In this document: piece after piece, positions 36,001 to 44,275 of the stretch
Layout: the number at the start of each line of letters is the position of its first letter
Numbering within the stretch: position 1 is the stretch's first letter
Origin: G965230615 sp965230615
GTDB lineage: Bacteria; Pseudomonadota; Gammaproteobacteria; HTCC5015
Length of the DNA stretch: 64,000 bases
Direction of reading: 5' to 3'
Assembly (NCBI GenBank): GCA_965230615.1
Contig: OZ246012.1
Location: 868,001-932,000, forward strand
The notes under the pieces: generated by a model
What the model saw: the letters and a program-made list of their open reading frames with translations, nothing else
The model's database searches: none
What the model was told of the DNA's origin: nothing
Made by a program: the position numbers and the translations under genes

Positions 36001-36375
36001 GAAGAGTTTTTGCTCATGGCACGCTTTGTGAGCCGCAAGCATGCTACCGAAATTGCGGAAAGAATTCGCTCACTGGTAGAAAAAACCGAATTTGATATTG
36101 GTAATGATCAAACCATTCATATTGCTTGCTCAATCGGCTTCTCACCTTACCCATTCTCACCTTCTGACCCTTACAAGCTGAACTGGGAAAAAACTATTAA
36201 TACCGCAGATATCGCTTTATATGCAGCTAAAAATTCTGGCCGCAACAGCTGGGTGGGTGTTGATAGTGCTGGCCCGTCAATCAGCACAGCCTCTGAACTG
36301 ATAGCGCGTATCGACAGCGCAGATATCAATGTCTACAGCTCGATTTGCGCACCTGATAAAGTTAACTGGAAATAG
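33073..36375 (+). CDS. Periplasmic-propeller sensor diguanylate cyclase
   Basis: 1100 residues. N-terminal signal anchor (FTTFVVVLVTSTLVTPAHA), then about twelve Reg_prop repeats (WVGGRLGLARYD, LWLATEAGVDQYD, IWVGNYPSGINVFE and alike; residues 50-710) forming two beta-propellers, a Y_Y_Y domain (YAYKLEGFDTDWHYVNN), one membrane helix (WAYLLYILLIFVGTAWYVF, near 835), a coiled coil and a GGDEF domain (LTDPLTGLANRRFFEK; active loop GGEEF, residues 977-981). RDSD five residues before the loop is an intact product-inhibition site. It should make c-di-GMP in response to an extracytoplasmic ligand. AGAGGG precedes the ATG. Confidence 0.92.
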   Translation: MRYHCYSLAMYSILSMWLQKIFTTFVVVLVTSTLVTPAHASITTNKMRFKRLAMEDENSVGSVLAIHQDRHGFVWVGGRLGLARYDGYDFEVFRNNAEDPDSIISSTVHDIAEDNAGNLWLATEAGVDQYDYATEKFIHYEHHPNDPRSILPGPVFGFHFDKDNTLWLASRYGLMSYDRMQDNFIRYPRNEEEAALASDFLLDIDDDGNGNFYLATGHGLKVWNKNTGDIKFYQAERGTANRLQINLLRSVLVDSQKRVWVGSENGLLRFEPDTENFIFYPTELDLNAPISQAGTVPISAAVWDIFEDSYGTIWIATDGFGLSWLSPQQTKLKTTTHDTYDPDTLSSIVPRTVAEDNNGDIWVGNYPSGINVFERHTTAFNTYKKISDGDRNITLANIKPIIEDEYGNLWLGIDGEGLSYYNLKDDTHTLYSYDPNNDNTLGSNDILDIMVDHEGTFWIGSWSTAITKYSPKTKQFERIAPNPEIEGALQSGHVWVTFEDSQNTIWVGTMGTGLYRYLPETSSFYPYLFDTQTEEGLIDGQLWSIYEDSRGYLWIASQGGLSRMDRQTEKFTHFTYNSAKLGTIGSNEIRAIFEDSQQRLWIGTNGGGLNLFNYTNETFTTINQKNGLPSNVIVSIIEDDAGLLWLGTNSGICSYDPDTGNIRHYDKNHGLQGNEFNVGSAYKTRSGELIFGGLTGYTRFHPQALKPNDKVPPVVFTDIEILNKPVQIGVDNTLSKSIVVAEELHLNYKQNIVTLHFAALNFRNSSKNQYAYKLEGFDTDWHYVNNKRSATYTNLDAGRYRFHVIAANDEGLWNKQGRAIDVIVSPAPWRTAWAYLLYILLIFVGTAWYVFKQRQTNRLLEQKVRDRTRDLEDAYDKLEKQSLTDPLTGLANRRFFEKFIYADIADVDRKYQDWIKAGNRIAQPQSDIIFFIIDIDGFKKINDSFGHAAGDRILETMSKILKQASRDSDYIIRWGGEEFLLMARFVSRKHATEIAERIRSLVEKTEFDIGNDQTIHIACSIGFSPYPFSPSDPYKLNWEKTINTADIALYAAKNSGRNSWVGVDSAGPSISTASELIARIDSADINVYSSICAPDKVNWK

Positions 36376-36376
36376 A

Positions 36377-36697
36377 TTATAGCTCGACTGTTTTTTCCTG
36401 TGGATCATAGTGATATAAGAGCTGGTAATCATCCCAACCTTGCTCGCCCTCACAGGCGACAATGGCAACACGCTTTAGCCAGTCACCAACAAGCTGATCG
36501 TTTAACAGGCCTTGTAATTGCTGCCATAACAGTGGGGCCTGTTCGGTAAAAAAGTTTAAATTTATATAGGGTCCGAACTCCTCACCGGCATCAACTTCGG
36601 GGTAATGCCCTAAAGCTTTCACTCGCTGCAATAAGGCCTGCTCGTTAAAACGCGCATCTAAATCAGGCTGCAATTGAATGGTTAGGCATTTGAGCAT
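36377..36697 (-). CDS. Hypothetical protein downstream of lysS
   Basis: About 106 residues (MLKCLTIQLQPDLDARFNEQ...). No domain recognised; helical N-terminus, FGPYINLNFF and a C-terminal YHYDPQEKTVEL. An in-frame TTG further upstream would extend it, but the ATG at 36697 gives the cleaner product; ribosome site weak. Convergent with the diguanylate cyclase gene, 2 bp between stops. Likely in the lysS transcript. Confidence 0.55.
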   Translation of the reverse strand: MLKCLTIQLQPDLDARFNEQALLQRVKALGHYPEVDAGEEFGPYINLNFFTEQAPLLWQQLQGLLNDQLVGDWLKRVAIVACEGEQGWDDYQLLYHYDPQEKTVEL

Positions 36698-36746
36698 TAC
36701 GTTTGTTTTGCCATGAGTTTTACTGTGGGCGGTGCCCAAGGCAGCC

Positions 36747-38243
36747 TCACTCAGGTCTCATATATGGAAAGAGGAGGACGTCGCGGATTGAAGGCGAATC
36801 GGTAAATAGCATGACCAGACGATCAATACCAATGCCCTCTCCTGCGGCTGGTGGTAAGCCATATTCTAAAGCCCGGATGTAGTCAGCATCATAATGCATG
36901 GCTTCATCATCACCGGCATCCTTTTCAGCAACTTGCGCTTGAAAGCGTTGCGCCTGGTCTTCGGCATCATTTAGCTCTGAAAAGCCATTGGCTATTTCTC
37001 GACCACCTACAAAGAACTCAAAGCGGTCGGTAACAAAAGGATCATCATCATTGCGTCGCGCCAGCGGTGATACTTCTGTTGGATACGCAGTAATAAAAGT
37101 CGGTTGCATTAATCGATCTTCAACGGTTTTTTCAAAAATTTCGATTTGGACCTTACCTAGACCATAGCTATCTTTTAATGGGATCCCTAAACCATCGGCT
37201 ATTGCACGTGCTTGCTCAATATTGTCTAATGCCGCAGCATCAATCTCAGGGTTAAAGTGTAAAATAGATTCTTTAACGGTCATACGTGCAAAGGATTTGG
37301 AAAAATCAAACTCATGTTCACCATATTTGATGGTTGTTGAACCGACAATATCTTCTGCAATACCACGCAATAGACTTTCGGTTAAATCCATTAGGTCATG
37401 GTAGTCTGCATAAGCCTGATAAAATTCAAGCATGGTAAACTCAGGATTGTGCCTTGTAGAAACACCTTCATTGCGAAAGTTACGGTTAATTTCATACACG
37501 CGTTCAAAGCCACCTACCACTAAGCGCTTAAGATAAAGCTCTGGTGCAATCCGTAAAAATAATTGCATATCCAGTGCATTATGATGTGTTACAAACGGCC
37601 TTGCACTGGCACCGCCTGGAATGGCTTGCATCATCGGTGTCTCAGCTTCAATAAAGTCACGTTGGTTAAAAAACTGACGAATATAATCGATAATTTGTGT
37701 GCGTATTCTGAATGTCTGCCGCACGTCCTGATTCATAATTAAATCAACATAACGTTGGCGATAGCGTTGTTCGGTATCGGTCAGGCCATGATATTTTTCA
37801 GGTAATGGGCGTAATGACTTGGTTAATAATTCAATATTATCAACCTGTACTGTGAGTTCACCTTTATTGGTTTTAAACAGTGTACCACTGGCACCCACGA
37901 TATCGCCTAAGTCCCAGGTTTTAAAATCGGCATAACGACCTTCGACTAATGCATCTCGTTGCACATAAAGCTGGATATCGCCGGACATATCACGAATACT
38001 GGTAAAACTGGCTTTACCCATGATGCGCTTGGCCAACATACGGCCAGCAACAGATACTTTGATGCCCAGTGACTCTAACGCTGCCTTATCTTTATCATCA
38101 TAGGCCTGGTGCAAATCGGCCGCAACATTAGCACGCCGAAAGCTATTTGGAAAAGCATTGCCCTGCTCGCGTATAGCCGCAAGTTTTGCGCGACGTTCGG
38201 CAATAAGTTTATTTTCATCAATAGGAGGCTTTTCATCTGTCAT
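36747..38243 (-). CDS. lysS: Lysyl-tRNA synthetase, class II
   Basis: Charges tRNA-Lys. 498 residues: OB-fold anticodon domain (VSVAGRMLAKRIMGKASF, GDIVGASGTLFKTNKGELTV), class II motif 1 (FRIRTQIIDYIRQFF), motif 2 (FRNEGVSTRHNPEFTMLEFY) and motif 3 (GEGIGIDRLVMLF). Follows prfB by 37 bp, the conserved prfB-lysS operon. Confidence 0.97.
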   Translation of the reverse strand: MTDEKPPIDENKLIAERRAKLAAIREQGNAFPNSFRRANVAADLHQAYDDKDKAALESLGIKVSVAGRMLAKRIMGKASFTSIRDMSGDIQLYVQRDALVEGRYADFKTWDLGDIVGASGTLFKTNKGELTVQVDNIELLTKSLRPLPEKYHGLTDTEQRYRQRYVDLIMNQDVRQTFRIRTQIIDYIRQFFNQRDFIEAETPMMQAIPGGASARPFVTHHNALDMQLFLRIAPELYLKRLVVGGFERVYEINRNFRNEGVSTRHNPEFTMLEFYQAYADYHDLMDLTESLLRGIAEDIVGSTTIKYGEHEFDFSKSFARMTVKESILHFNPEIDAAALDNIEQARAIADGLGIPLKDSYGLGKVQIEIFEKTVEDRLMQPTFITAYPTEVSPLARRNDDDPFVTDRFEFFVGGREIANGFSELNDAEDQAQRFQAQVAEKDAGDDEAMHYDADYIRALEYGLPPAAGEGIGIDRLVMLFTDSPSIRDVLLFPYMRPE

Positions 38244-38280
38244 TAGCGTGTCTCTTTAGCACTTTATGAATATATAAGGT

Positions 38281-39376
38281 TTATAAACCAGCTTTCAGAC
38301 TGGCTTCAATGAATTGGTCTAAGGCACCATCAAGCACAGCTTGGGTATTGCCTGTTTCAACACTGGTACGCAAGTCTTTAATGCGTGATGAATCGAGTAC
38401 ATACGACCTGATTTGGCTGCCCCAACCAATATCAGCTTTGCTATCTTCCAAGGCCTGGGACTCGTCTCGGCGTTTTTGCATTTCGAATTCATATAGCTTG
38501 GCTTTCAATTGTTTCATCGCCGTGTCTTTGTTTTTATGCTGCGATCGATCATTCTGACATTGCACGACAATATTGGTCGGCATATGAGTGATACGTACTG
38601 CTGATTCTGTACGGTTCACATGCTGCCCACCTGCACCGCTGGCACGATAAACATCAATACGCAGGTCTGCAGGGTTAACATCAATATCAATATCGTCATC
38701 AATTTCAGGTGAGACGAATACGGCAGCAAATGAAGTATGACGACGGTTACCTGAATCAAACGGTGACTTTCTTACCAAACGATGCACACCGGTTTCTGTC
38801 CGTAACCAGCCAAAGGCATACTCACCATCAACCTTTACCGTTGCGCTTTTGATGCCAGCAACTTCGCCAGGTGAGCATTCTATAATCTCTGCTTTAAAGC
38901 CTTTCTCTTCAGCCCAGCGTAAATACATACGCAGTATCATTTCTGCCCAGTCTTGCGCCTCAGTACCCCCTGAGCCCGACTGAATATCTAAAAAGGCATT
39001 GTGTGGGTCCATCTCCCCAGCAAACATGCGGCGAAATTCTAATTGGACAACCTGATTCTCAAAGCTTGAAAGGTCTGCGATAAGTGCTGCCAGTGCATCC
39101 TGATCGTCCTCTTCACGAATCATCTCCAACAGCTCGGTAGCATCATTTAAGCCTGAGCCTAAATCACTTAGAACGGTAACAACCGCTTCTAGGCTTGCTC
39201 GCTCACGCCCCAACGCTTGTGCACGTTCAGGCTCGTTCCAAATTGTACTGTCTTCGAGTTCGCGATTAACTTCTTCTAAGCGTTCGCTTTTTTGATCAAA
39301 GTCAAAGATACCCCCTTAAGGCCTGACTGCGAGCCTCGAGGTCTTTGATTTTATTTTGTATTGGATTGATTTCCAT
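38281..39376 (-). CDS. prfB: Peptide chain release factor 2 (programmed +1 frameshift)
   Basis: Terminates translation at UGA and UAA. The gene is in two frames: ATG at 39376 (MEINPIQNKIKDLEARSQAL) runs 24 codons to CTT TGA C at 39307-39301, preceded by the internal Shine-Dalgarno-like AGGGGG; a +1 shift then reads GAC TTT GAT CAA into the main 340-codon frame. Total about 364 residues, the normal size. Motifs: SPF anticodon-like tripeptide in VRKSPFDSG and catalytic GGQ in ASGAGGQHVN. Autoregulated by its own UGA reading. A second ATG at 39379 is equally possible. Confidence 0.95.
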
Positions 39377-39523
39377 CATTTAACAACGGTATTTAAATAG
39401 TCTCAAGTATGACTTTACAGCCTATTTAAGGCGGCAAAGCGCGCAATGATACAGCATGCAGACAAGCAGGTGAATCCCAGCGTGAAAAATCCTGGTGTTA
39501 CCGACTTATAGTAAGACATTCGA

Positions 39524-41263
39524 TTAGGCAATGGGCTCAAGGTAATGGACATTCAGCTGTACATTGCGAAACCCTCGAAACTCATTCACATCGAGCTTAT
39601 AGGCCACATGTACACGCGGCACTGCACCCTCGAGCATTTCACCGGTCTGATTAAAGGCAATAGCATCAAAGGTCTGCTCAGTGCCTGGCAACTTGAGCAG
39701 CATCTTCAGATGCGATTGCCCAACAATACGCTTTTCACAAACCTCGAAAATGCCATCAAACAATGGCTCTGGGAAACCCTGCCCCCAGGGGCCTGCCTGC
39801 CGTAACGCTTCTGCCGTACCGATCACCAGCTCTGCCTGACCTAATTCGCCATCGGACAACACAACCGCTTCAGCAGGCTGCTCGGCTAACTGCTCGGCCA
39901 CCTGGGCAGCAAAAGCTGCCTGAAAAGCCGTAAAGTTTTCCAACGGCAAGCTCAAACCTGCGGCCATTGCGTGCCCGCCGAACTTGGTCACCAGACCCGG
40001 GTGCTGCGTCGCGACAGCGTCTAGCACATCACGGATATGTATGCCGGGTATCGAGCGCGCTGAGCCTTTAATCTCATTATCATCAACCTGAGCAAAAGCA
40101 ATCACAGGTCGGTGGACCTGCTCCTTGATACGCGCAGCGACAATCCCAACAACCCCTTGATGCCAACTGGCATCATACAAGCACAAACCAGCCGGTATAT
40201 CGGCTGTCTTATTGGCTTCGGCCCAAGTGTCAATGATGACCAGCGCCTGATCTTGCATATTTTGCTCAATATCTTTGCGCTGCTGGTTTAAGGTATCTAA
40301 CTGCTCTGCTAACTGTTGGCTGCGCGACGGATCATCGCTCAATAGACACTCTATGCCTACAGACATATCTTCCAGGCGGCCAGCGGCATTCAACCGTGGT
40401 GCAACAGCAAATGCCAAATCACTGGCAACAGCATTGGGTAATTTACGCTTGCCTACTTTCAGCAAGGCTTCAATACCGGCGATACACTGCTGAGCACGAA
40501 TACGTTTCAGGCCTTGTTCGACCAAAATACGGTTATTGTGATCCAGGGGCACAACATCAGCGACCGTACCTAATGCGACTAAATCCAGGTAACGGGCCAT
40601 ATTAGGTTCTTTAATATTATGCGCTGTAAACCAGCCCTGCTCGCGCAGCTGCGCTCTTAAGCTTAATAACACATAGAAAATCACGCCGACACCAGCCAGG
40701 CACTTGCTGGGAAAGTCATCATCTTGCAAATTGGGGTTCACAATAGCATCTGCGGCCGGTAACGCCTGCCCTGGCAAGTGATGATCTGTAATAATCACCT
40801 GCATCCCCTGTGCTTTGGCGGCATCTACCCCTTCTATACTGGAGATACCATTATCCACCGTAATCAGAATATCTGGGCTTAGCGTCGCTGCGACCGTCAC
40901 AATTTCAGGGGTCAGGCCATAACCATATTCAAACCGGTTAGGTACTAAGTACTGTACCTGACTGGCACCCATAGCCTTTAATGCCCGAATGGCCAGCGCT
41001 GTACTGGTGGCGCCATCGGCATCGAAATCACCCACAATCAGGATTTTCTGTTGCTGCTTTAGCGCCTCTACCAGCAAGGCTACAGCCGCTTGCAAGCCTG
41101 ACAGGCTATCTGCGCGATATAGCTTATCCAGTGAGGTCTCGACTTCTTGGGGATGGCTCAGCTTACGTTTCATGTACACCCGTTTTAATACGGGATGTAC
41201 GGATGATGGAAAATCGAGTGAACAAATGTCGGGCCGACGTTGAATCCGGTATTGTGCGCGCAC
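39524..41263 (-). CDS. recJ: Single-stranded-DNA-specific exonuclease RecJ
   Basis: 5'-3' exonuclease in RecF-pathway recombination and mismatch repair. 579 residues: DHH domain with VGDFDADGATSTALA, VDNGIS, DHHLPG; DHHA1 domain with ASWHQGVVGIVAARI and FGGHAMAAGLSL; OB fold at the C-terminus (LKMLLKLPG). GTG start. Upstream of prfB as in other gammaproteobacteria. Confidence 0.96.
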   Translation of the reverse strand: MRAQYRIQRRPDICSLDFPSSVHPVLKRVYMKRKLSHPQEVETSLDKLYRADSLSGLQAAVALLVEALKQQQKILIVGDFDADGATSTALAIRALKAMGASQVQYLVPNRFEYGYGLTPEIVTVAATLSPDILITVDNGISSIEGVDAAKAQGMQVIITDHHLPGQALPAADAIVNPNLQDDDFPSKCLAGVGVIFYVLLSLRAQLREQGWFTAHNIKEPNMARYLDLVALGTVADVVPLDHNNRILVEQGLKRIRAQQCIAGIEALLKVGKRKLPNAVASDLAFAVAPRLNAAGRLEDMSVGIECLLSDDPSRSQQLAEQLDTLNQQRKDIEQNMQDQALVIIDTWAEANKTADIPAGLCLYDASWHQGVVGIVAARIKEQVHRPVIAFAQVDDNEIKGSARSIPGIHIRDVLDAVATQHPGLVTKFGGHAMAAGLSLPLENFTAFQAAFAAQVAEQLAEQPAEAVVLSDGELGQAELVIGTAEALRQAGPWGQGFPEPLFDGIFEVCEKRIVGQSHLKMLLKLPGTEQTFDAIAFNQTGEMLEGAVPRVHVAYKLDVNEFRGFRNVQLNVHYLEPIA

Positions 41264-41300
41264 GGCACTCCTAAAACGTAATGTAAGAGATGAGTGGCTA

Positions 41301-42347
41301 TTATAAAGTGTTCATAAAGGTATTCAAATCGCGGCGACGGCGCCAAAAGCGTCGGCTTTGCCCCGGTGTAATGCTATAACGCTTACCAAAACCAGGGTCG
41401 ATGATTACCTCACTCCATTTACTGCTCTGTAATTGGTTCCAGAGTAATACCATCCAATCCTGTTCAAACTCCATAACAGCTTCTTGCCAGGCTTTCACGC
41501 CTCCTGATATTAAAGCATCCAGTATCATACCGTCACAAATAAAAACCCCATCATGATCAGTGTGCTCCAACAGCGCGCCCGAGCCTGCCGGCAATGGCTC
41601 TGGCTCAATGTTCAAATACTGGCATAAACCCCGACATAAAATATGATCGCTATAGACATGGGTATAATGTATCGGTGGCCTGTCTTTATCAAACTCAGGT
41701 AAGTCACCCCCGCCAAATATCCACACACCGTTAATCGCTGGCAAGCCGGTGGACTCGCGTTGCTTATTGACTTCGTGCTCATGAAATAGCATTTGGACTT
41801 CGGTAAGTATTTCCGCCCAAAAAGCATTTTTCTCGCCTCGTGGTAAAAACGCAGCAACATTTTTACCAACAACGGTGTCAATATTGGGTACATCCAAAGC
41901 GGGCGCTTGCTCAAGCTGCAAATACCAACGTGCGGCCGATTTATGACTCAGCAAAAAACCACGATCTTTAAAATGCGCATTAAAAGCGACAACTAAAGCA
42001 TCTGCTTCTTGTTGGGTAATTTCAATATTACGCCCATCAAATAATATCGCCTGATTTAAATCCAGTTGTTGGTGAATAGGGTCACAACGAAAGCAAGCTT
42101 GCTTAGGTGCGTGGCCATAGTCCGCATAATAAGATATTGCGCCAATTGGCGCAGACTCTCTGGCTAAGCCGAAATAGCCAATTAGGCGCTCTACCCAACT
42201 GCTTGTTGGTGATGACTCTGCTTTGGCAAAACTAACAAAATGTTCCAGCATTTCAGAGTCAATATCGAGAGCACTGCTATCAGTATCTGATGGTAACGGT
42301 CCGAGCAAACCGGGCACTAATAGATTAAGGTAAGGTTTTTCAAACAT
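41301..42347 (-). CDS. RpfE-like protein (phosphoglycerate-mutase-related)
   Basis: 348 residues starting MFEKPYLNLLVPGLLGPL. Contains GVWIFGGGDLP and HTDHDGVF-like pieces seen in the Xanthomonas RpfE / COG4255 family, distant relatives of the cofactor-independent phosphoglycerate mutase/alkaline phosphatase fold. Function unknown. It is encoded directly before recJ; from memory rpfE is also next to recJ in Xanthomonas, supporting the assignment. Confidence 0.7.
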   Translation of the reverse strand: MFEKPYLNLLVPGLLGPLPSDTDSSALDIDSEMLEHFVSFAKAESSPTSSWVERLIGYFGLARESAPIGAISYYADYGHAPKQACFRCDPIHQQLDLNQAILFDGRNIEITQQEADALVVAFNAHFKDRGFLLSHKSAARWYLQLEQAPALDVPNIDTVVGKNVAAFLPRGEKNAFWAEILTEVQMLFHEHEVNKQRESTGLPAINGVWIFGGGDLPEFDKDRPPIHYTHVYSDHILCRGLCQYLNIEPEPLPAGSGALLEHTDHDGVFICDGMILDALISGGVKAWQEAVMEFEQDWMVLLWNQLQSSKWSEVIIDPGFGKRYSITPGQSRRFWRRRRDLNTFMNTL

Positions 42348-42479
42348 TGGATAGGTTATTTAATATTATTTAACAATTATTTTTCTAGTATCCGAGTAAT
42401 ACCTGTTTTATAGCTCAAATGCAAGGGCAAATTATTTGTACTTTTATCAAGGCTAAAATTAAAACATCACTGATTAAAA

Positions 42480-42737
42480 CTAAGACGATGCACTAATCAG
42501 TTTTTCTTTTTCGGTTTTTGATAGTTTTTTAATCTGACTTTCCATTTTTAATGCGGTACTGCGGCTGTCAACAACTTGCGTATAGACAAGTTGTAGTGGG
42601 CCACGCCCACGTAGATATTTAGCCCCTTTATTGGCCTGATGCTCTGCAAAACGACGGGTAACGTCGGTAGCGATGCCAGTGTATAAGCTACCATCGCCGC
42701 ATCTAATCATATATACAGTCCAGATACTGGTGGCCAC
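42480..42737 (-). CDS. GIY-YIG domain protein (YhbQ type)
   Basis: 85-residue single-domain GIY-YIG nuclease-like protein: WTVYMIRCGDGSLYTGIATD, TRRFAEHQANKGAKYLRGRGP, VDSRSTALKMESQIKKLSKTEK. Typical size for the COG2827 family; biological substrate unknown, in relatives linked to DNA branch processing. 9 bp after the next upstream gene, so an operon with the methyltransferase. Confidence 0.9.
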   Translation of the reverse strand: MATSIWTVYMIRCGDGSLYTGIATDVTRRFAEHQANKGAKYLRGRGPLQLVYTQVVDSRSTALKMESQIKKLSKTEKEKLISASS

Positions 42738-42746
42738 AACTGTTAA

Positions 42747-43388
42747 TTATTCCTTACAAAAAATAAAGGCATCATCGGCCACAACGGTTAGGCGGGCTTG
42801 CCATTGTTGTGCTAACCATTGCATGGTTTGTGGTGCAAAAAAACAAACATGGCTTGGATCATTTTTGTAGTGCCAATCACTAAAACGTTGTTGGCTTCGC
42901 ACTAACTTGGTCATCAGGCCCAAATAACCTGGCTGTTGTATCTGCCGCCAAAGGCGATTGAGTACTGCCCCTGGCTGATGCAAATGCTCAACAACTTCTG
43001 TTGCTGTTATAAAGTCGTAGCCACCCTCTAAAACAGCTGGGTTATTCGCATAAAAACAATCATATAATGCCATGCTATGCCCCTGTTCTTCAAACATCAC
43101 CGATAGTGTTGGCCCTGGCCCACAACCAAAATCTAATCCTATCGACGGTTTGCTTAACAACGCTTGCAATGGCTCAAATAGCCGGCCTAGAAAACGCCGG
43201 TAAGCCACATCATCAGGACTGTTCTCATGCATATCATAAACCGCTTTTTCTTCATCAGGGTTCAGGTAGTCATTGGGTGACACAAAAACGAGGTGGCATT
43301 GCTGGCATGTATAGTAGCTGCGTTTATTATCCTGCCAATAATAGACAACAGCAGTAGATTGGCAAAGTGGGCAGCAAGTGGCGTTCAT
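42747..43388 (-). CDS. Class I SAM-dependent methyltransferase with N-terminal Zn ribbon
   Basis: 213 residues. CPLC...CQQC in the first 35 residues forms a zinc ribbon; SAM-binding motif I IGLDFGCGPGP near 83, then VLEGGYDFITATEVVEHL (motif with E/H) and a C-terminal DPSHVCFFAPQTMQWL. Substrate unknown; the zinc-ribbon/methyltransferase combination occurs in several small-molecule and protein methylases. Confidence 0.82.
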   Translation of the reverse strand: MNATCCPLCQSTAVVYYWQDNKRSYYTCQQCHLVFVSPNDYLNPDEEKAVYDMHENSPDDVAYRRFLGRLFEPLQALLSKPSIGLDFGCGPGPTLSVMFEEQGHSMALYDCFYANNPAVLEGGYDFITATEVVEHLHQPGAVLNRLWRQIQQPGYLGLMTKLVRSQQRFSDWHYKNDPSHVCFFAPQTMQWLAQQWQARLTVVADDAFIFCKE

Positions 43389-43523
43389 AGAATGCTATTG
43401 TCCTGATTTTGCACAGCAGGTCAAATAGGAACAAGTGAAAAGTGAAATACGTACAATGCACAGAGCCGCTTGCAATAATTATAAAAAACGACGGTTTTAA
43501 CGCGCTACGCTTTTGCAACCATA

Positions 43524-44177
43524 CTAGAGTCTTAAACGCTGATACTCTCTAATACGTGGCGTGTTTGGTGCTGACGAGCTACTGTCAAATTCACTCAGGT
43601 ACAATGTATTGCCTTTAAAAACGCCTTTAAAATGTGCATCCCCTGGGCTTTGCTGAAAACCTAGGTAATTCCCTTTCATAATATAATTGCCGCTTTGTTG
43701 ATTAAGTAGGTTTTTCAGGTTGCCTTTATCTAATATGTTGCGTAGTGCTTGTGGTGAAGATGCTTCTAGTCGCGCACTGCTAACATAGTTGTGCTTATCA
43801 GAAAAATGCAATACATGGTAACGCCCATTGGTCAGTTGCCAATAATAAATATTTTTTGTATCCAGCTGGTACTCACCATAATCACTCATTATAGTAATCG
43901 CTGATTTAATTTTAGGTACAAACACCCACTGACCAGATTGCAACTTATTAGGATCTTCTATCAGCCTGACTTTATCATTGCTTATATAGACTTCATTAGT
44001 GGCATACCATATGGCTTGCCAAAGATCTTCAAAGCCATATTGCTCTGCAGCGATCGTTGAAAATAATGCGCCTTTGGGCACTTTAATCAACTTACCATCA
44101 AGCTCCGCGGCTACCACGGCAGTGGGCATAGAGAATGCCGCCCAAAACAGAAAAAATATCATCAAACTAGTTTGCAT
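43524..44177 (-). CDS. Secreted LysM-like protein
   Basis: 217 residues with a signal peptide (MIFFLFWAAFSMPTAVVAAE, cleavage after AVVAA likely). A LysM-like module follows: KVPKGALFSTIAAEQYGFED then LWQAIWYATNEVY and DPNKLQSGQWVFVPK. The rest is strand-rich and unrecognised. Expected in the periplasm, possibly bound to peptidoglycan. Confidence 0.6.
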   Translation of the reverse strand: MQTSLMIFFLFWAAFSMPTAVVAAELDGKLIKVPKGALFSTIAAEQYGFEDLWQAIWYATNEVYISNDKVRLIEDPNKLQSGQWVFVPKIKSAITIMSDYGEYQLDTKNIYYWQLTNGRYHVLHFSDKHNYVSSARLEASSPQALRNILDKGNLKNLLNQQSGNYIMKGNYLGFQQSPGDAHFKGVFKGNTLYLSEFDSSSSAPNTPRIREYQRLRL

Positions 44178-44275
44178 AAGATATTGATTTCACTTTATTA
44201 AAAAAGTTAAACACTGTGTCATTAGCGGCACATTGAGATTAATTCTTAACTGATAATTATAAGGCATGGAGCGGC

